In this document: piece by piece, positions 39,920 through 49,380 of the stretch | Layout of the letters: each line of letters begins with the position of its first letter | Numbering within the stretch: position 1 is the first letter of the stretch | From: Halopseudomonas pelagia | GTDB lineage: Bacteria > Pseudomonadota > Gammaproteobacteria > Pseudomonadales > Pseudomonadaceae | Assembly (NCBI RefSeq): GCF_009497895.1 | Contig: NZ_CP033116.1 | Location: 3,534,001 to 3,598,000 of the forward strand | Direction: 5' to 3' | Length of the DNA: 64,000 bases | Program-made: the position numbers and the translations under genes | Notes under the pieces: model-generated | Databases searched by the model: none | What the model was told of the DNA's origin: nothing | Seen by the model: only the letters and a program-made list of their open reading frames with translations

Positions 39920-40597
39920 ATGTCTTTTGCCAAAGCGTTTTTCGATGTAGGCCTGTTTACCAACCAGGCCAGCGCCATGCGCGACTATTATCAGCAGCTC
40001 GGCCTGAGCTTCGACCATAGCCTCAAGCTGGGTGGTGGCGTATTGCAGCACCGCTACCAGGCTGACGACGCGATACTGAAGATCAACGATGCGCGCGACC
40101 CGCTCGCCGAAGCGTCGGCCAGCGCCTTGACGGAACTGTTGATTGCGTTACCAGGGTGCTCTGAGGCGGTGAAGAAGCAGGATCCAGACGGCAACTGCAT
40201 CAGGCTGGTTCCACCCGGAAAGGATGACATTCAGGGCTTGGCCTTGCGCATGTCGGTAAGCGATGTCGCCACCAGTACGCGCTTTTACACCGAGGTATTA
40301 GGATTACATGAATTGCGTGCTGGCGTGCTCAGTTGCGGCAAAGGCCTATTGCTGCTGCAAGCCTCCGGGCAGCCGCCCTGTGCCGCCTCACCGCTGGCAG
40401 CGCGCGGCTTGAGATACCTGACCTTGCAAATATTTGATTGCGATAAAACCTACGCCCATGCCATTGGTCATGGCGCGACAGGGGTCAGGGAGCCGGTGAA
40501 TATGGGCAGCACGGCCAGAATCGCCTTTATCCAGGATCCGGACGGAGTCTGGATAGAGCTGTCGCAACGCGCTTCGGTAGCGGGCAAAAGCCTTTAG
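39920..40597 (+). CDS. VOC (glyoxalase/bleomycin-resistance) superfamily protein
   Basis: 225 residues built of two VOC-like halves. The second half is the clearer one (LRMSVSDVATSTRFYTEVLGLHELRAG ... IQDPDGVWIELSQ) with a late metal-type Glu. The first half (FFDVGLFTNQASAMRDYYQQLGLSF) looks more divergent. It could be an isomerase, dioxygenase or binding protein; the substrate is unknown. Confidence 0.8.
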   Translation: MSFAKAFFDVGLFTNQASAMRDYYQQLGLSFDHSLKLGGGVLQHRYQADDAILKINDARDPLAEASASALTELLIALPGCSEAVKKQDPDGNCIRLVPPGKDDIQGLALRMSVSDVATSTRFYTEVLGLHELRAGVLSCGKGLLLLQASGQPPCAASPLAARGLRYLTLQIFDCDKTYAHAIGHGATGVREPVNMGSTARIAFIQDPDGVWIELSQRASVAGKSL

Positions 40598-40690
40598 AGC
40601 AGCTACACTAATTTCCATAATTTTGTATACTCCAAAGCGATGGAAAGCGTGGGGTTCTCAGAGAACCCTGCCGAAATGACAGGATATTGA

Positions 40691-41518
40691 ATGGACTCTT
40701 CTCTCGACAAGGCTGTTGTGAGGTTACCTGGCGAGCGCATCAGCACAGCAATGCGTTGGACGCTGCTGATCGCACTGAGCGTCACCTGCTACCCTGTGCT
40801 GGGCGAAGAACCGCTCAGACTGGTTACCGGAGAAAAGTATCCGCCCTTCACCGGCAGCGACCTGCAAGAAGGCGGCGTAATCACCGCACTGGTCAGTCAT
40901 GCCTATGCCCGCAACAGTATCGCCACGCAAGTTGACTTCAAACCCTGGGTAAGGGGCTATGAAGACAGCCTGAAACTCCAGTATGACGCGACCTTCCCCT
41001 ATATCTCCACCGCCGAACGCGAAGCCAACTTCCTATTCTCCGACCCTTTGTACATGCTGAAAATGCGTCTGTACGTCGAGCCCGATAGCCGCTGGCGTGA
41101 AGGCTCGCCTGCTGAACTGGGCGGCGCAGTATTCTGCCTTCCCGTCGGCTACGAGTTTGCCGGCTGGGTATCCGAGCAGCGTGAGGAACTGACTTTTGTC
41201 AGACCCCGCACCATTGAGCAGTGTCATGAAATGATGCTGCGTGACCGTGTGGATGTACTGATCAGCAATCCATCCAACGTCGCTTACCTGGCTACCCTGG
41301 CCCGCAGTAAATCCCGGCATGTCACGCTGCGCGAGCTACCTGCTCCGCTAGCCGACGTCACACTGCATCTGATGATCCCTGCACATCACCCCCAGGCCAC
41401 TCGCCTGCTCGATCAGTTCAATGACGGCTTGCGGCAGCTGCGTAGCAGCGGTGACTTCGACCGTCTCTTCACCGCCCATCCTGACTATCAGGTGGTACGC
41501 TCCAGCACCGAGCACTGA
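40691..41518 (+). CDS. Periplasmic solute-binding protein (SBP_bac_3 family)
   Basis: 275 residues from an ATG with AGGATATTGA upstream. A signal peptide begins after a 20-residue lead (MRWTLLIALSVTCYPVLGEE), then an amino-acid-binding-like fold (LRLVTGEKYPPFTG, YDATFPYISTAEREANFLFSDPL). No transporter genes are adjacent, so it is an orphan binding or signalling protein of the ABC amino-acid type. Confidence 0.82.
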   Translation: MDSSLDKAVVRLPGERISTAMRWTLLIALSVTCYPVLGEEPLRLVTGEKYPPFTGSDLQEGGVITALVSHAYARNSIATQVDFKPWVRGYEDSLKLQYDATFPYISTAEREANFLFSDPLYMLKMRLYVEPDSRWREGSPAELGGAVFCLPVGYEFAGWVSEQREELTFVRPRTIEQCHEMMLRDRVDVLISNPSNVAYLATLARSKSRHVTLRELPAPLADVTLHLMIPAHHPQATRLLDQFNDGLRQLRSSGDFDRLFTAHPDYQVVRSSTEH

Positions 41519-41624
41519 TAGCCACCTGGACACGGGTCTTTACAGTCTCTTTACCCAAAACAGCCGCGCCCTGACGTCCTCGCCTGTAAACTTGCAGGCA
41601 ATTACTCGATCTGGATACTGACCC

Positions 41625-42812
41625 ATGCCGGCTGGACCTTCGCGCTTTTCATTTCGCCTGCTTTGCTGGCTCACCGTCACCGTGCTGGGCATCGCCGCGC
41701 TCATCTGGTGGCTGTGGCTAAGCCCTCGAAATGGCGCCCCGGAATACACCAGCGTGGAAGTTCAGCGCGCCACTATTGAAGACAATATTACCGCCCTTGG
41801 TACGCTCGGCCCGCTTGACTACGTCGACGTCGGCACCCAGGTATCCGGGCAGTTGCTGACCTTGCATGTGGAACTGGGCGACAGCGTCGAAAAAGATCAA
41901 CTGTTGGCCGAAATCGACCCCACCCTGTACCTCGCGCAGGTGGAAGCCAGCACAGCTCAGTTGGCCAACCTGCAGGCGCAACTGGCTGATCGCCAGGCCC
42001 AGGAAACATTGGCGAGGCTTCAGGCTGAACGCCAGCGCAACCTGCGCAAACTGGATGCCACCAGCCAGGAAGCGCTGGAAAGTGCCAATGCCACATTGCG
42101 CTCAGCCAGTGCACAGATTGACGCCGTCAAGGCGCAGATTCGCCAGACCGAATCCTCTCTCAAGGGCGATCAGGCGGACCTGGATTACACACGCATTTAT
42201 GCGCCGATGTCCGGCACCGTGGTTCAACAACTGGCGAATCAGGGCCAGACCCTGAACGCCAATCAGACTGCGCCGATTGTGGTCCAGATCGCCGATCTGT
42301 CGACCATGACGGTGCGCACCCAGGTGTCGGAAGCGGATATAAGCCGACTCAAGCCCGGTATGGCGGCGTATTTTTCGACTCTGGGTCAGCCTAATCGTCG
42401 CTGGGAAGGCACCTTGCGGCAAATCCTGCCCACCCCCGAAGTGATTAACAACGTGGTGCTGTTCAACGCCCTGTTTGACGTGCCCAACCCCGATGGCCAG
42501 CTGTTGCCGCAAATGAGCGCTCAGGTATTCTTCGTCAATGAATCCGCAGAAGACGTGCTGACCATTCCGGTGGTGGCCTTGGGTAAGCCGATGCGCGACA
42601 GCGGCCAGCAAGCAGCCGACCAGGGCAACCGCTTCGAAGTCCAGGTTCTCGATGAGCAAGGCGCACTGCAAGCCCGTACCGTGACTATTGGCACCCGCAA
42701 TCGCGTTCTGGCTGAAGTGATCGACGGGCTGGAGGAAGGCGAGAAGGTCGTGACTAGCGGCCTGCCCGCCGCCTCGGCCGAAAACGGTCGCTCGCCACGG
42801 CGGTTCATGTAA
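41625..42812 (+). CDS. macA: MacA-like periplasmic adaptor subunit
   Basis: 395 residues. An N-terminal membrane anchor (about 9-30) is followed by a lipoyl-type half (LGPLDYVDVGTQVSGQLLTL), a long coiled-coil hairpin (about 90-180), and the beta-barrel and membrane-proximal domains. It bridges the MacB pump and an outer-membrane channel. It is followed after three bases by macB. PvdR-like is an equally fair family name. Confidence 0.92.
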   Translation: MPAGPSRFSFRLLCWLTVTVLGIAALIWWLWLSPRNGAPEYTSVEVQRATIEDNITALGTLGPLDYVDVGTQVSGQLLTLHVELGDSVEKDQLLAEIDPTLYLAQVEASTAQLANLQAQLADRQAQETLARLQAERQRNLRKLDATSQEALESANATLRSASAQIDAVKAQIRQTESSLKGDQADLDYTRIYAPMSGTVVQQLANQGQTLNANQTAPIVVQIADLSTMTVRTQVSEADISRLKPGMAAYFSTLGQPNRRWEGTLRQILPTPEVINNVVLFNALFDVPNPDGQLLPQMSAQVFFVNESAEDVLTIPVVALGKPMRDSGQQAADQGNRFEVQVLDEQGALQARTVTIGTRNRVLAEVIDGLEEGEKVVTSGLPAASAENGRSPRRFM

Positions 42813-42815
42813 GCC

Positions 42816-44771
42816 ATGAATGACTCGCTGATACGCCTGGATAACATAACCAAGACGTACCGCAATGGTGAACTGGCGACGACCGTGCTGCACGACGTCT
42901 CGCTGGATATTCGCCAGGGTGAATTCGTCGCCATCATGGGCGCCTCAGGCTCCGGTAAATCCACGCTGATGCATCTGCTCGGCTGCCTGGACCGACCCAC
43001 CCAGGGCGAATACCTGTTCCGCGGCAGGAACATCGCCCACCTGAGCAATGATGAACGGGCCAGCCTGCGGCGTGAAACCTTCGGCTTCATTTTCCAGAGC
43101 TATCACCTGATCTCATCTGCCAGTGCCACAGAGAACGTGGAGGTACCGGCCATCTACGCCGGTTTACCGCGTGCGGAGCGGCACCAGCGCGCTGAGGAAT
43201 TGCTCACCGGCCTGGGCCTGGGCGAGCGCTTGCGCAACAAGCCGAGTCAACTGTCCGGCGGCCAGCAGCAACGGGTGTCCATTGCCCGCGCGCTGATGAA
43301 CGATGCTCAGGTGATTCTCGCCGACGAACCCACCGGCGCCTTGGACAGCCAGAGCGGCAAGGACGTGCTGGCGCTGCTCAAGCAACTGCACCAGCGTGGC
43401 AAGACGGTCATCATCATTACCCACGATGCCGAGGTCGCCAGCCACGCCGAACGCCTGATCGAAATGCGTGATGGTCGAATTATCAGCGATAGCGGCGAAC
43501 AGCCCTCGAGCCTCACGCAACAGGCGCATCCCTCGAGCCCACCGCCCGCGCCGCGGCAGACCTCCATTCTGCTGGCCGACAGCGCCGAGGCCGTGCGCAT
43601 GGCGCTGCGCGCCTTGCGCGCCAATCTGTTTCGCACCGTGCTAACCCTGCTGGGTATCGTTATCGGTGTGGCGTCGGTGGTGGTGATGCTAGCCGTGGGT
43701 AACGGCGCCCGCCAGGAAGTGATCGACCGTATCAGTTCGCTGGGCACCAACCTGTTGCTGGTGCGTCCGGGGGCACCAAATACCCGGCGCTCCGTCGATG
43801 GCAGCACCAATACCCTGATGCCGCTGGATGCACAGCTGGTCGGAGAGCTTGATAACGTCATCGCCGCGCTGCCAGAAATGAGCGGCCGCGTCACCCTGCG
43901 CAGTGGCAACACCGATTATCAGACCGAGGTCACCGCTACCAGCAAGGATCTGCCGATGGCGCGTGACTGGGAGGTGGCTAAGGGAGTCTTTATCAACGAT
44001 GAAGATAACCTGCGCTATGCCGCCGTTGCGGTGCTTGGGATCACAGTAGCCAATAACCTATATGGCCCGGATGCAAATCCACTGGGCGAGTATGTATTGA
44101 TCAACAATGTGCCTTTTCAGGTGATTGGCGTCATGGAGGCAAAGGGTGCCACGCCCTGGGGCTCTGATCAGGATGACGTGGTCTTCGTCCCCTTGAATAC
44201 CGGTAGCCTGCGCTTGATCGGCCAACGCAACCTGAATTCGATTACCATCATGATCGAGGACCTGAACCTCTCGGAGCTGACCCAGGAAGCGGTCAGACAG
44301 ACCATCGTCCAGGCCCACGGCGGGGTCGAAGATTTCCAGATCCGCAACATGGCCTCGCTGCTCGAGGATGTCGCCGAAACCCAGAATACCTTTACCGTGC
44401 TGCTCGGCTCCATCGCCGCCATTTCGCTGTTGGTAGGCGGGATCGGGGTTATGAATATCATGCTGGTGAACGTCACCGAACGGACCCGGGAAATAGGCAT
44501 ACGGGTGGCCACCGGCGCGCGTACTCAGCATATTCTGCAGCAGTTTATCGTCGAGGCCATGGTGGTCTCGGCCATCGGTGGCGCTATTGGCGTGGTTGGC
44601 GGGCTGGGATTTGCTGCCGGACTGCAGGCATTGGGCACACCGATTCAATTTACCCCCGGCCCGGTCATGTTGGCCTTTGGTTGCGCCTTCGCCACCGGGC
44701 TGATTTTTGGTTACATGCCTGCCCACAAGGCCGCGCATCTTGATCCGGTGGTGGCTCTCAGTGCTGATTAA
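42816..44771 (+). CDS. macB: MacB-like ABC exporter (ATPase-permease fusion)
   Basis: 651 residues. An N-terminal ABC ATPase has Walker [10 protein letters not shown], signature [15 protein letters not shown] and Walker [15 protein letters not shown] linker, TM1 (about 270-295), a large periplasmic domain and three C-terminal membrane helices follow. The fold drives export of peptides, macrolides or siderophores from the periplasm through an outer-membrane channel. It overlaps the channel gene by 11 bases. Confidence 0.94.
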   Translation: MNDSLIRLDNITKTYRNGELATTVLHDVSLDIRQGEFVAIMGASGSGKSTLMHLLGCLDRPTQGEYLFRGRNIAHLSNDERASLRRETFGFIFQSYHLISSASATENVEVPAIYAGLPRAERHQRAEELLTGLGLGERLRNKPSQLSGGQQQRVSIARALMNDAQVILADEPTGALDSQSGKDVLALLKQLHQRGKTVIIITHDAEVASHAERLIEMRDGRIISDSGEQPSSLTQQAHPSSPPPAPRQTSILLADSAEAVRMALRALRANLFRTVLTLLGIVIGVASVVVMLAVGNGARQEVIDRISSLGTNLLLVRPGAPNTRRSVDGSTNTLMPLDAQLVGELDNVIAALPEMSGRVTLRSGNTDYQTEVTATSKDLPMARDWEVAKGVFINDEDNLRYAAVAVLGITVANNLYGPDANPLGEYVLINNVPFQVIGVMEAKGATPWGSDQDDVVFVPLNTGSLRLIGQRNLNSITIMIEDLNLSELTQEAVRQTIVQAHGGVEDFQIRNMASLLEDVAETQNTFTVLLGSIAAISLLVGGIGVMNIMLVNVTERTREIGIRVATGARTQHILQQFIVEAMVVSAIGGAIGVVGGLGFAAGLQALGTPIQFTPGPVMLAFGCAFATGLIFGYMPAHKAAHLDPVVALSAD

Positions 44772-46173
44772 ACAACGCTCGTGTAAAACCCATCTCAGCC
44801 TGCTTGCTGCCAGCCTGCTGCTGAGTGCATGCAGTCTCAACAGCCCGCTGCCACAAGCGCAGGTCACCGCACCAGCCAACTGGACCCAGCCGGCCGAGCA
44901 ACTGGAATGGCCCAGTGCGGACTGGTGGCGGAACTACGCGAATGAGCCGCTGGAGGCTCTGATTTTGCGCGCGCGCAGCGGCAATCTGGATCTGGCGACA
45001 GCGGCCAGCCGTTTGCTGCAAGCGGATGCCCAGTTGCGCCAGGCCGGCGCGGCACTCTTGCCGCAAGTGGACGGCAGCATCTCGGCCAATCGCAATGGCG
45101 ACGACAGCAGCGCCTCCAGCAGCAGCTATGGCGCAGGCCTGACCACGCGCTACGAGGTGGATTTCTGGGGTCGCAACCAATCATTGCGCGCCTCGTCGCT
45201 GGCCAGCCTGCAAGCGACCCGCTTCGATCAGGAAACGCTGGCTATCAGTATCGAGGCGGCGGTGGTGACCACCTGGCTGCAGATTCTGGAGAACGATCAA
45301 CGCTTGCTACTGGCTGAAGACAGCCTGGCCAGCGCCGTGCAGGTGCTGGAACTGGTCGAGGCGCGCTACCGTTACGGTGCGGCTGACCGGCTGGAACTCA
45401 GCCAGCAGCAAACTCTGGTCGCCCAGTTGCGCGCCGGCCTGCCCACGCTACAACAGCGGCAGTTGCAGCTACGCAACAGTCTGGCACTGTTGCTTGGAGA
45501 AACGCCTGACACTGTGTTGCCGGCGAGCAGCCCGCTGACTGATGTGGCAATTCCTCTCGTCGCTGCCGGCCTGCCATCCGAGTTGCTTGAGCGCCGTCCT
45601 GATATCCGCGCCAGCGAAGCACGGCTGCAAGCCGCCAATGCTGACCTGAGCGCCGCCAGAGCCGCGCTATTTCCGAGCATTCAACTCACGGCTCAATGGG
45701 GCGCGCAGAGCCTGGCACTGGGCACCCTGGTGAGCAATCCGGCAACCAGTTGGGGCCTGGCTGCAGGGCTGGTCCAACCGATCTTTCAGGGCGGGCAACT
45801 GCGCGCTCAGGTGGATGGTTCAGTCGCGCGCCAGGAAGAACTCCTGGTGGATTATCGCCGTACTCTGCTTACTGCACTGGGTGAGGTAGACACCGCGCTG
45901 GGCGCAGTACAACAAGCAGAGCAACGCTACGGCTTTCTGCTCACCGCCAGCGAGTTGGCTGAACAGGCCTTCCGCCTGGCCGAGGCGCGTTATCGCGAAG
46001 GCTCCATCACCCTGCAAACGCTGCTGGATACTCAGCGCACCTGGTACAGCAGCCTCGACAGCCTGACCCAGCAGCGCGCCACCTGGCTGCTTGCCAGCAT
46101 TGACCTGTACCGCGCACTCGGCGGCGGCTGGCAGGCGCAAGAGCAGGTGTATACTGCCGATGAGCTAGGGTAA
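44761..46173 (+). CDS. Outer-membrane efflux lipoprotein (NodT/OprM family)
   Basis: 470 residues from a GTG start inside the macB end; the frame is open further upstream but only within macB. A lipoprotein signal ends in LLLSACS, then the OEP helical-barrel repeats ([51 protein letters not shown]). It forms the exit channel of the three-part pump with MacA and MacB. The macA-macB-channel order equals that of PvdRT-OpmQ, but no siderophore genes are in the window. Confidence 0.92.
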   Translation: MLIKQRSCKTHLSLLAASLLLSACSLNSPLPQAQVTAPANWTQPAEQLEWPSADWWRNYANEPLEALILRARSGNLDLATAASRLLQADAQLRQAGAALLPQVDGSISANRNGDDSSASSSSYGAGLTTRYEVDFWGRNQSLRASSLASLQATRFDQETLAISIEAAVVTTWLQILENDQRLLLAEDSLASAVQVLELVEARYRYGAADRLELSQQQTLVAQLRAGLPTLQQRQLQLRNSLALLLGETPDTVLPASSPLTDVAIPLVAAGLPSELLERRPDIRASEARLQAANADLSAARAALFPSIQLTAQWGAQSLALGTLVSNPATSWGLAAGLVQPIFQGGQLRAQVDGSVARQEELLVDYRRTLLTALGEVDTALGAVQQAEQRYGFLLTASELAEQAFRLAEARYREGSITLQTLLDTQRTWYSSLDSLTQQRATWLLASIDLYRALGGGWQAQEQVYTADELG

Positions 46174-46210
46174 GCTGTGCACCCCAGACAGGCTGACCAC
46201 GGAGCATGAT

Positions 46211-46648
46211 GTGCCCCACACCTTGCGGCTCACCACTTTGCTGGAGCGTGATTATCGCCAGCACGCACGCCCTCTGCAGCAGCTCAAACAGCAACTGCCG
46301 TTGATTGATGAGCTGTGCCGAACATTGGGCGTCAGCATCTTTAGCAGTTTTATCGATATCAGCGCGATCGAATGGCAGGAAGCTGCGCAACTGACCGGGC
46401 AGGATGCGAATAGCGTCGAAGCAGACCCCGAGACCGGTACGCCCCTGACCATTGAGGACTTTAGCTGGCATCCGGCCGCGCTGGGAATGGCCAGCCTGGA
46501 AGCCGTCAGCCAGCACCTGCAACGCGGCGAGAACCTGCGCTTTCAGGTTGAAGACGTAACCCCCCTGCTTAACGAACTGGCTGACTGCCTGGAACATCTG
46601 GCGCCGCTGGAAGCCGATGGCGGGCAGTTTCATTTTGCCGCAGCGTGA
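46211..46648 (+). CDS. Hypothetical protein
   Basis: 145 residues from a GTG start with GGAG upstream. Acidic, probably helical throughout, no membrane segment and no recognised motif; possible landmarks are LLERDYRQHARPLQQLKQQLP and FSWHPAALGMASLEA. It follows the efflux operon by 37 bases and could be its last gene. Confidence 0.65.
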   Translation: MPHTLRLTTLLERDYRQHARPLQQLKQQLPLIDELCRTLGVSIFSSFIDISAIEWQEAAQLTGQDANSVEADPETGTPLTIEDFSWHPAALGMASLEAVSQHLQRGENLRFQVEDVTPLLNELADCLEHLAPLEADGGQFHFAAA

Positions 46649-46771
46649 AACGCTTCAGCGCTCATAGCCGCCGGCCAGATTACCTTCCTTGCCCCCTGCC
46701 CTTGAACCATGCGTCGCCCATGCCACTCTATGTTGGGGTGACGGCGCCCTCGCGCTATGGGCCGACGTCTC

Positions 46772-46800
46772 TTGAAATATAAAGGCCGCCAACATACTGT
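46772..46800 (+). promoter_or_regulatory. Putative sigma-70 promoter of the BLUF gene
   Basis: TTGAAA, a 17-base spacer and TACTGT, with the BLUF start codon 50 bases downstream. The match is good in spacing and -35; the -10 is moderate. Confidence 0.4.
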
Positions 46801-46849
46801 CATAACGGCCTATGCTGGACGCATCGAATCAAGGATTACCTGAACACCC

Positions 46850-47464
46850 ATGACTGATCTCATTCGCATCGTGTATATCAGCCGCGCAACCTTTGCCACT
46901 TCCAATCCTGCTGATGGGGTCGAGCCCACTGTATCGCGTATTCTGTCCACTTCGCGGACCAACAATCGCAAGCATGGTCTGGTTGGCATGCTCTATTACG
47001 GTGATGGTTGCTTCTTCCAGTGTCTGGAAGGCGAAACGTCCAAGGTGCAGACCCTGTACAAGACGCTGCTGAAGGACTCGCGGCACAAGGATCTTAAAAT
47101 TCTCGCCAGCGAACCGATCAAGCGGCTGTCTTTCCCTGACTGGTCAATGAAATACGTGCCCGTGGATCAGCACATGCGCAAGCTGCTTGAAGAGCATGGC
47201 TTCGAACAGTTTGACCCCTATCGCTTCGATCACCATCTGGTTGAACGGGTCATGCAATTGCTTCAGGGCGTACCGGACCCGACCATTCCGCCGGTCGAAG
47301 GTCGCGCCTCGCCTCCCGCACGCACCCTGTTGGCCCCCTGTTTTGCAGCGCAACCGGACGCGCCGCCTTCAGCCAACGGCTCGGCCAAACTCAGCCTGGC
47401 GATCAGCATCGCTGCACTGGTCATCAGTGTTATCGCCCTGCTGCTGGTGCTGAGTCGCCTTTAA
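46850..47464 (+). CDS. BLUF blue-light sensor with C-terminal membrane anchor
   Basis: 204 residues. The BLUF domain (residues 5-110) has the flavin-pocket residues Tyr9 (RIVYIS), Asn39, Gln57 (FFQCLEGE) and Trp98/Met100 (FPDWSM). The Asn-Gln spacing of 18 equals that of known BLUF proteins, while the Tyr-Asn loop is about six residues longer. A Pro-rich linker (about 142-175) leads to a C-terminal membrane helix (about 183-201). No output enzyme domain is present, so it would signal through a partner at the membrane. Confidence 0.9.
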   Translation: MTDLIRIVYISRATFATSNPADGVEPTVSRILSTSRTNNRKHGLVGMLYYGDGCFFQCLEGETSKVQTLYKTLLKDSRHKDLKILASEPIKRLSFPDWSMKYVPVDQHMRKLLEEHGFEQFDPYRFDHHLVERVMQLLQGVPDPTIPPVEGRASPPARTLLAPCFAAQPDAPPSANGSAKLSLAISIAALVISVIALLLVLSRL

Positions 47465-47480
47465 ACCCACGCCGTTCTGG

Positions 47481-47501
47481 TATGCATTGTTGTAATGCAT
47501 A
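47481..47501. promoter_or_regulatory. Palindrome upstream of the epoxide hydrolase operon, possible operator
   Basis: Perfect 8-base arms TATGCATT / AATGCATA with a 5-base centre, about 98 bases upstream of the epoxide hydrolase start. There is no T-run, so an operator is likelier than a terminator. A TTGACA at 47556-47561 could be a -35 element, but its -10 is weak. Confidence 0.4.
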
Positions 47502-47598
47502 ACCCGGCGTTCGGGCAATGAATAACAATCCTGGCACGGGCAATTCAGCCACTATTTGACATAGTATTCAGGCAGATTGCTTAGCCCGGGAGATTTGC

Positions 47599-48579
47599 AT
47601 GCCCCAGACAGAACATCAGATCCTTGATCTCAATGGTATCCAGCTCAGCCTGTACAGTGCCGGACCCACGCAGGGGCCGGTAGTGTGGCTGCTGCACGGA
47701 TTCCCCGAATGCTGGTACTCCTGGCGGCATCAGATCAGCGCGCTGAGCGATGCTGGCTACCGCGTCTTTGCCCCTGAAATGCGCGGCTATGGCGCCAGCA
47801 GTGCGCCACGGGATCCAGCGCAATATGATCTGATCACCCTGTGCGGCGACATTCAGGCGGCGATGGATCTACTCGGCCATACGCAAGTGGCCATGATCGG
47901 CCACGACTGGGGCGCACCGATCGCCTGGCATCTGGCGCTGCTGGAGCCAGAGCGCGTGAACGTCGTCGGTGCACTGTCAGTGCCTTTCGGCGGCCGCCCG
48001 AAAAAGCCGGCCATTGGCATGATTCGCGAGCTGTACCAGGATCGCTTTCATTACATGCTGTACTTTCAAAAGCCCGGGCTGGCCGAGGCCGAGATGGCTG
48101 AGGATATCCCCCGTACCATGCGCGTGATGATGCATGGCATGTCCGGCACTGCCGGCGGCAGCACCTTGGTACAGGACAAACCCGCCGATGCGCGCTGGCT
48201 GGATGACCGTATCGACCCCGGCGTGCCACCGCAATGGTGTTCACCGGAAGCGTTTCAGGTCTACGTGGAGACTTTCGAGCGTAGCGGCTTTCACGGTCCG
48301 GTGAATTGGTACCGCAATTTCGAGCGCAACTGGGAACGCACCGAACCGTTAGCCGGCAAACAGATTGAACAGCCAGCCCTGTTTATTATTGGCGACGCTG
48401 ATCCGGTAGGGGAGCTGGAAAGCTACACCATCAAGAAAATGCCTAACGTCGTGCCACGCGTGGAACAGCACGTCATCGCCAACTGCGGCCACTGGATCCA
48501 GTGCGAAAAGCCGGAAGCCATCAACCAGCTGCTGCTGGAGTTCCTCAAGCGTGAATTTACCCCGAAGGTGACCCCATGA
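47599..48579 (+). CDS. Epoxide hydrolase (alpha/beta hydrolase fold)
   Basis: 326 residues. HGFPECWYSWRHQI (oxyanion HGxP, residues 34-37) and nucleophile Asp103 in GHDWGAPIAW are marks of soluble epoxide hydrolases. The C-terminal acid lies in IIGDADPVGELE and the catalytic His in NCGHWIQCEKP. It adds water to an epoxide to give a diol. GGGAG precedes the ATG. The last bases overlap the next gene (ATGA), and that gene looks like a halohydrin dehalogenase, which would supply the epoxide. Substrate unknown. Confidence 0.9.
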   Translation: MPQTEHQILDLNGIQLSLYSAGPTQGPVVWLLHGFPECWYSWRHQISALSDAGYRVFAPEMRGYGASSAPRDPAQYDLITLCGDIQAAMDLLGHTQVAMIGHDWGAPIAWHLALLEPERVNVVGALSVPFGGRPKKPAIGMIRELYQDRFHYMLYFQKPGLAEAEMAEDIPRTMRVMMHGMSGTAGGSTLVQDKPADARWLDDRIDPGVPPQWCSPEAFQVYVETFERSGFHGPVNWYRNFERNWERTEPLAGKQIEQPALFIIGDADPVGELESYTIKKMPNVVPRVEQHVIANCGHWIQCEKPEAINQLLLEFLKREFTPKVTP

Positions 48580-49256
48580 CCCCCGCCGACTTGACTGGCA
48601 AACGCATTCTATTAACTCAGGCAGACGCCTTTATGGGGCCGGCATTGCATGCGGTACTCAGCCGTTGCGGTGCGCAGGTAATGGCGGACACGGGCAGCCT
48701 GGACACCCCGGAAGCCGTAAACCAACTGGTTAACCGGTCTGGGCAGATTGATGTGCTGGTGGCCAATCTTGGCGTACCCGCACCCTCTACCGCGGCGGTA
48801 GAGGTCAGCGATGACGAGTGGCGCAGCATGTTTGCCCATATGGTCGACCCGCTACAGCAGCTCACCCGCGCTATCCTGCCAGCGATGATTGAACGTCAAC
48901 GCGGCAAGATACTGTTGATGGGCAGCGCTTCAGCACTGCGCGGCATGAAGCGCGCATCCAGCTACAGCGCCGCGCGCGGCGCGCAACTGGCGTATGTCCG
49001 CGCGGTGGGCGTGGAAATGGCCAGACATAATATTCAGATCAATGCGATAGCGCAGAACTTCGTCGATAACCCCACCTATTTTCCTGCCGAGATACAGGCC
49101 AAGCCGGCGTTCCAGGAGCGATTGCAACGTGAGGTACCCCTGGGTCGCCTGGTCTCCGCCGAAGAGGACGCACAGTTCGCCGCCTATTTATGCAGCGACG
49201 CAGCCAATTGTTTTGTCGGACAGATATTTCCCGTATGCGGCGGATGGGCGGACTGA
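48576..49256 (+). CDS. Probable halohydrin (haloalcohol) dehalogenase, SDR superfamily
   Basis: 226 residues. In place of the SDR cofactor motif TGxxxGxG it has T14-x4-F19-x-G21 (LLTQADAFMG). In place of Ser-Tyr-Lys it has Ser117-x12-Tyr130-x3-Arg134 (SYSAAR). Both are the defining motifs of halohydrin dehalogenases, which lack NAD(P) binding and turn vicinal haloalcohols into epoxides plus halide. NFVDNPTYFP (161-170) matches the halide-pocket loop position. It is translationally coupled to the epoxide hydrolase. A non-dehalogenating SDR relative cannot be fully excluded. Confidence 0.8.
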   Translation: MTPADLTGKRILLTQADAFMGPALHAVLSRCGAQVMADTGSLDTPEAVNQLVNRSGQIDVLVANLGVPAPSTAAVEVSDDEWRSMFAHMVDPLQQLTRAILPAMIERQRGKILLMGSASALRGMKRASSYSAARGAQLAYVRAVGVEMARHNIQINAIAQNFVDNPTYFPAEIQAKPAFQERLQREVPLGRLVSAEEDAQFAAYLCSDAANCFVGQIFPVCGGWAD

Positions 49257-49380
49257 GTCGCCGCGAGACTCGCCGGCCGTCGGCTAATGCTCTATTAACC
49301 CGCCTGATAGCAGTACATCAGGCTGAAAAAAGCCTCCGTGCAAAGCGTATCATGGAGCTCCAGCCAGAGCGGAGCCGACC

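Noticed and set aside
47532..47547. Sigma-54-like promoter (TGGCACG followed by ATTCA) upstream of the epoxide hydrolase
   Set aside because: The -24 half is perfect, but the -12 half lacks the near-invariant G of the GC pair (TC instead), so it is not reported as a promoter.
48576..49256. Ordinary NAD(P)-dependent short-chain dehydrogenase
   Set aside because: The cofactor glycine motif is absent and the catalytic Lys is Arg, so the plain SDR label was replaced by halohydrin dehalogenase.
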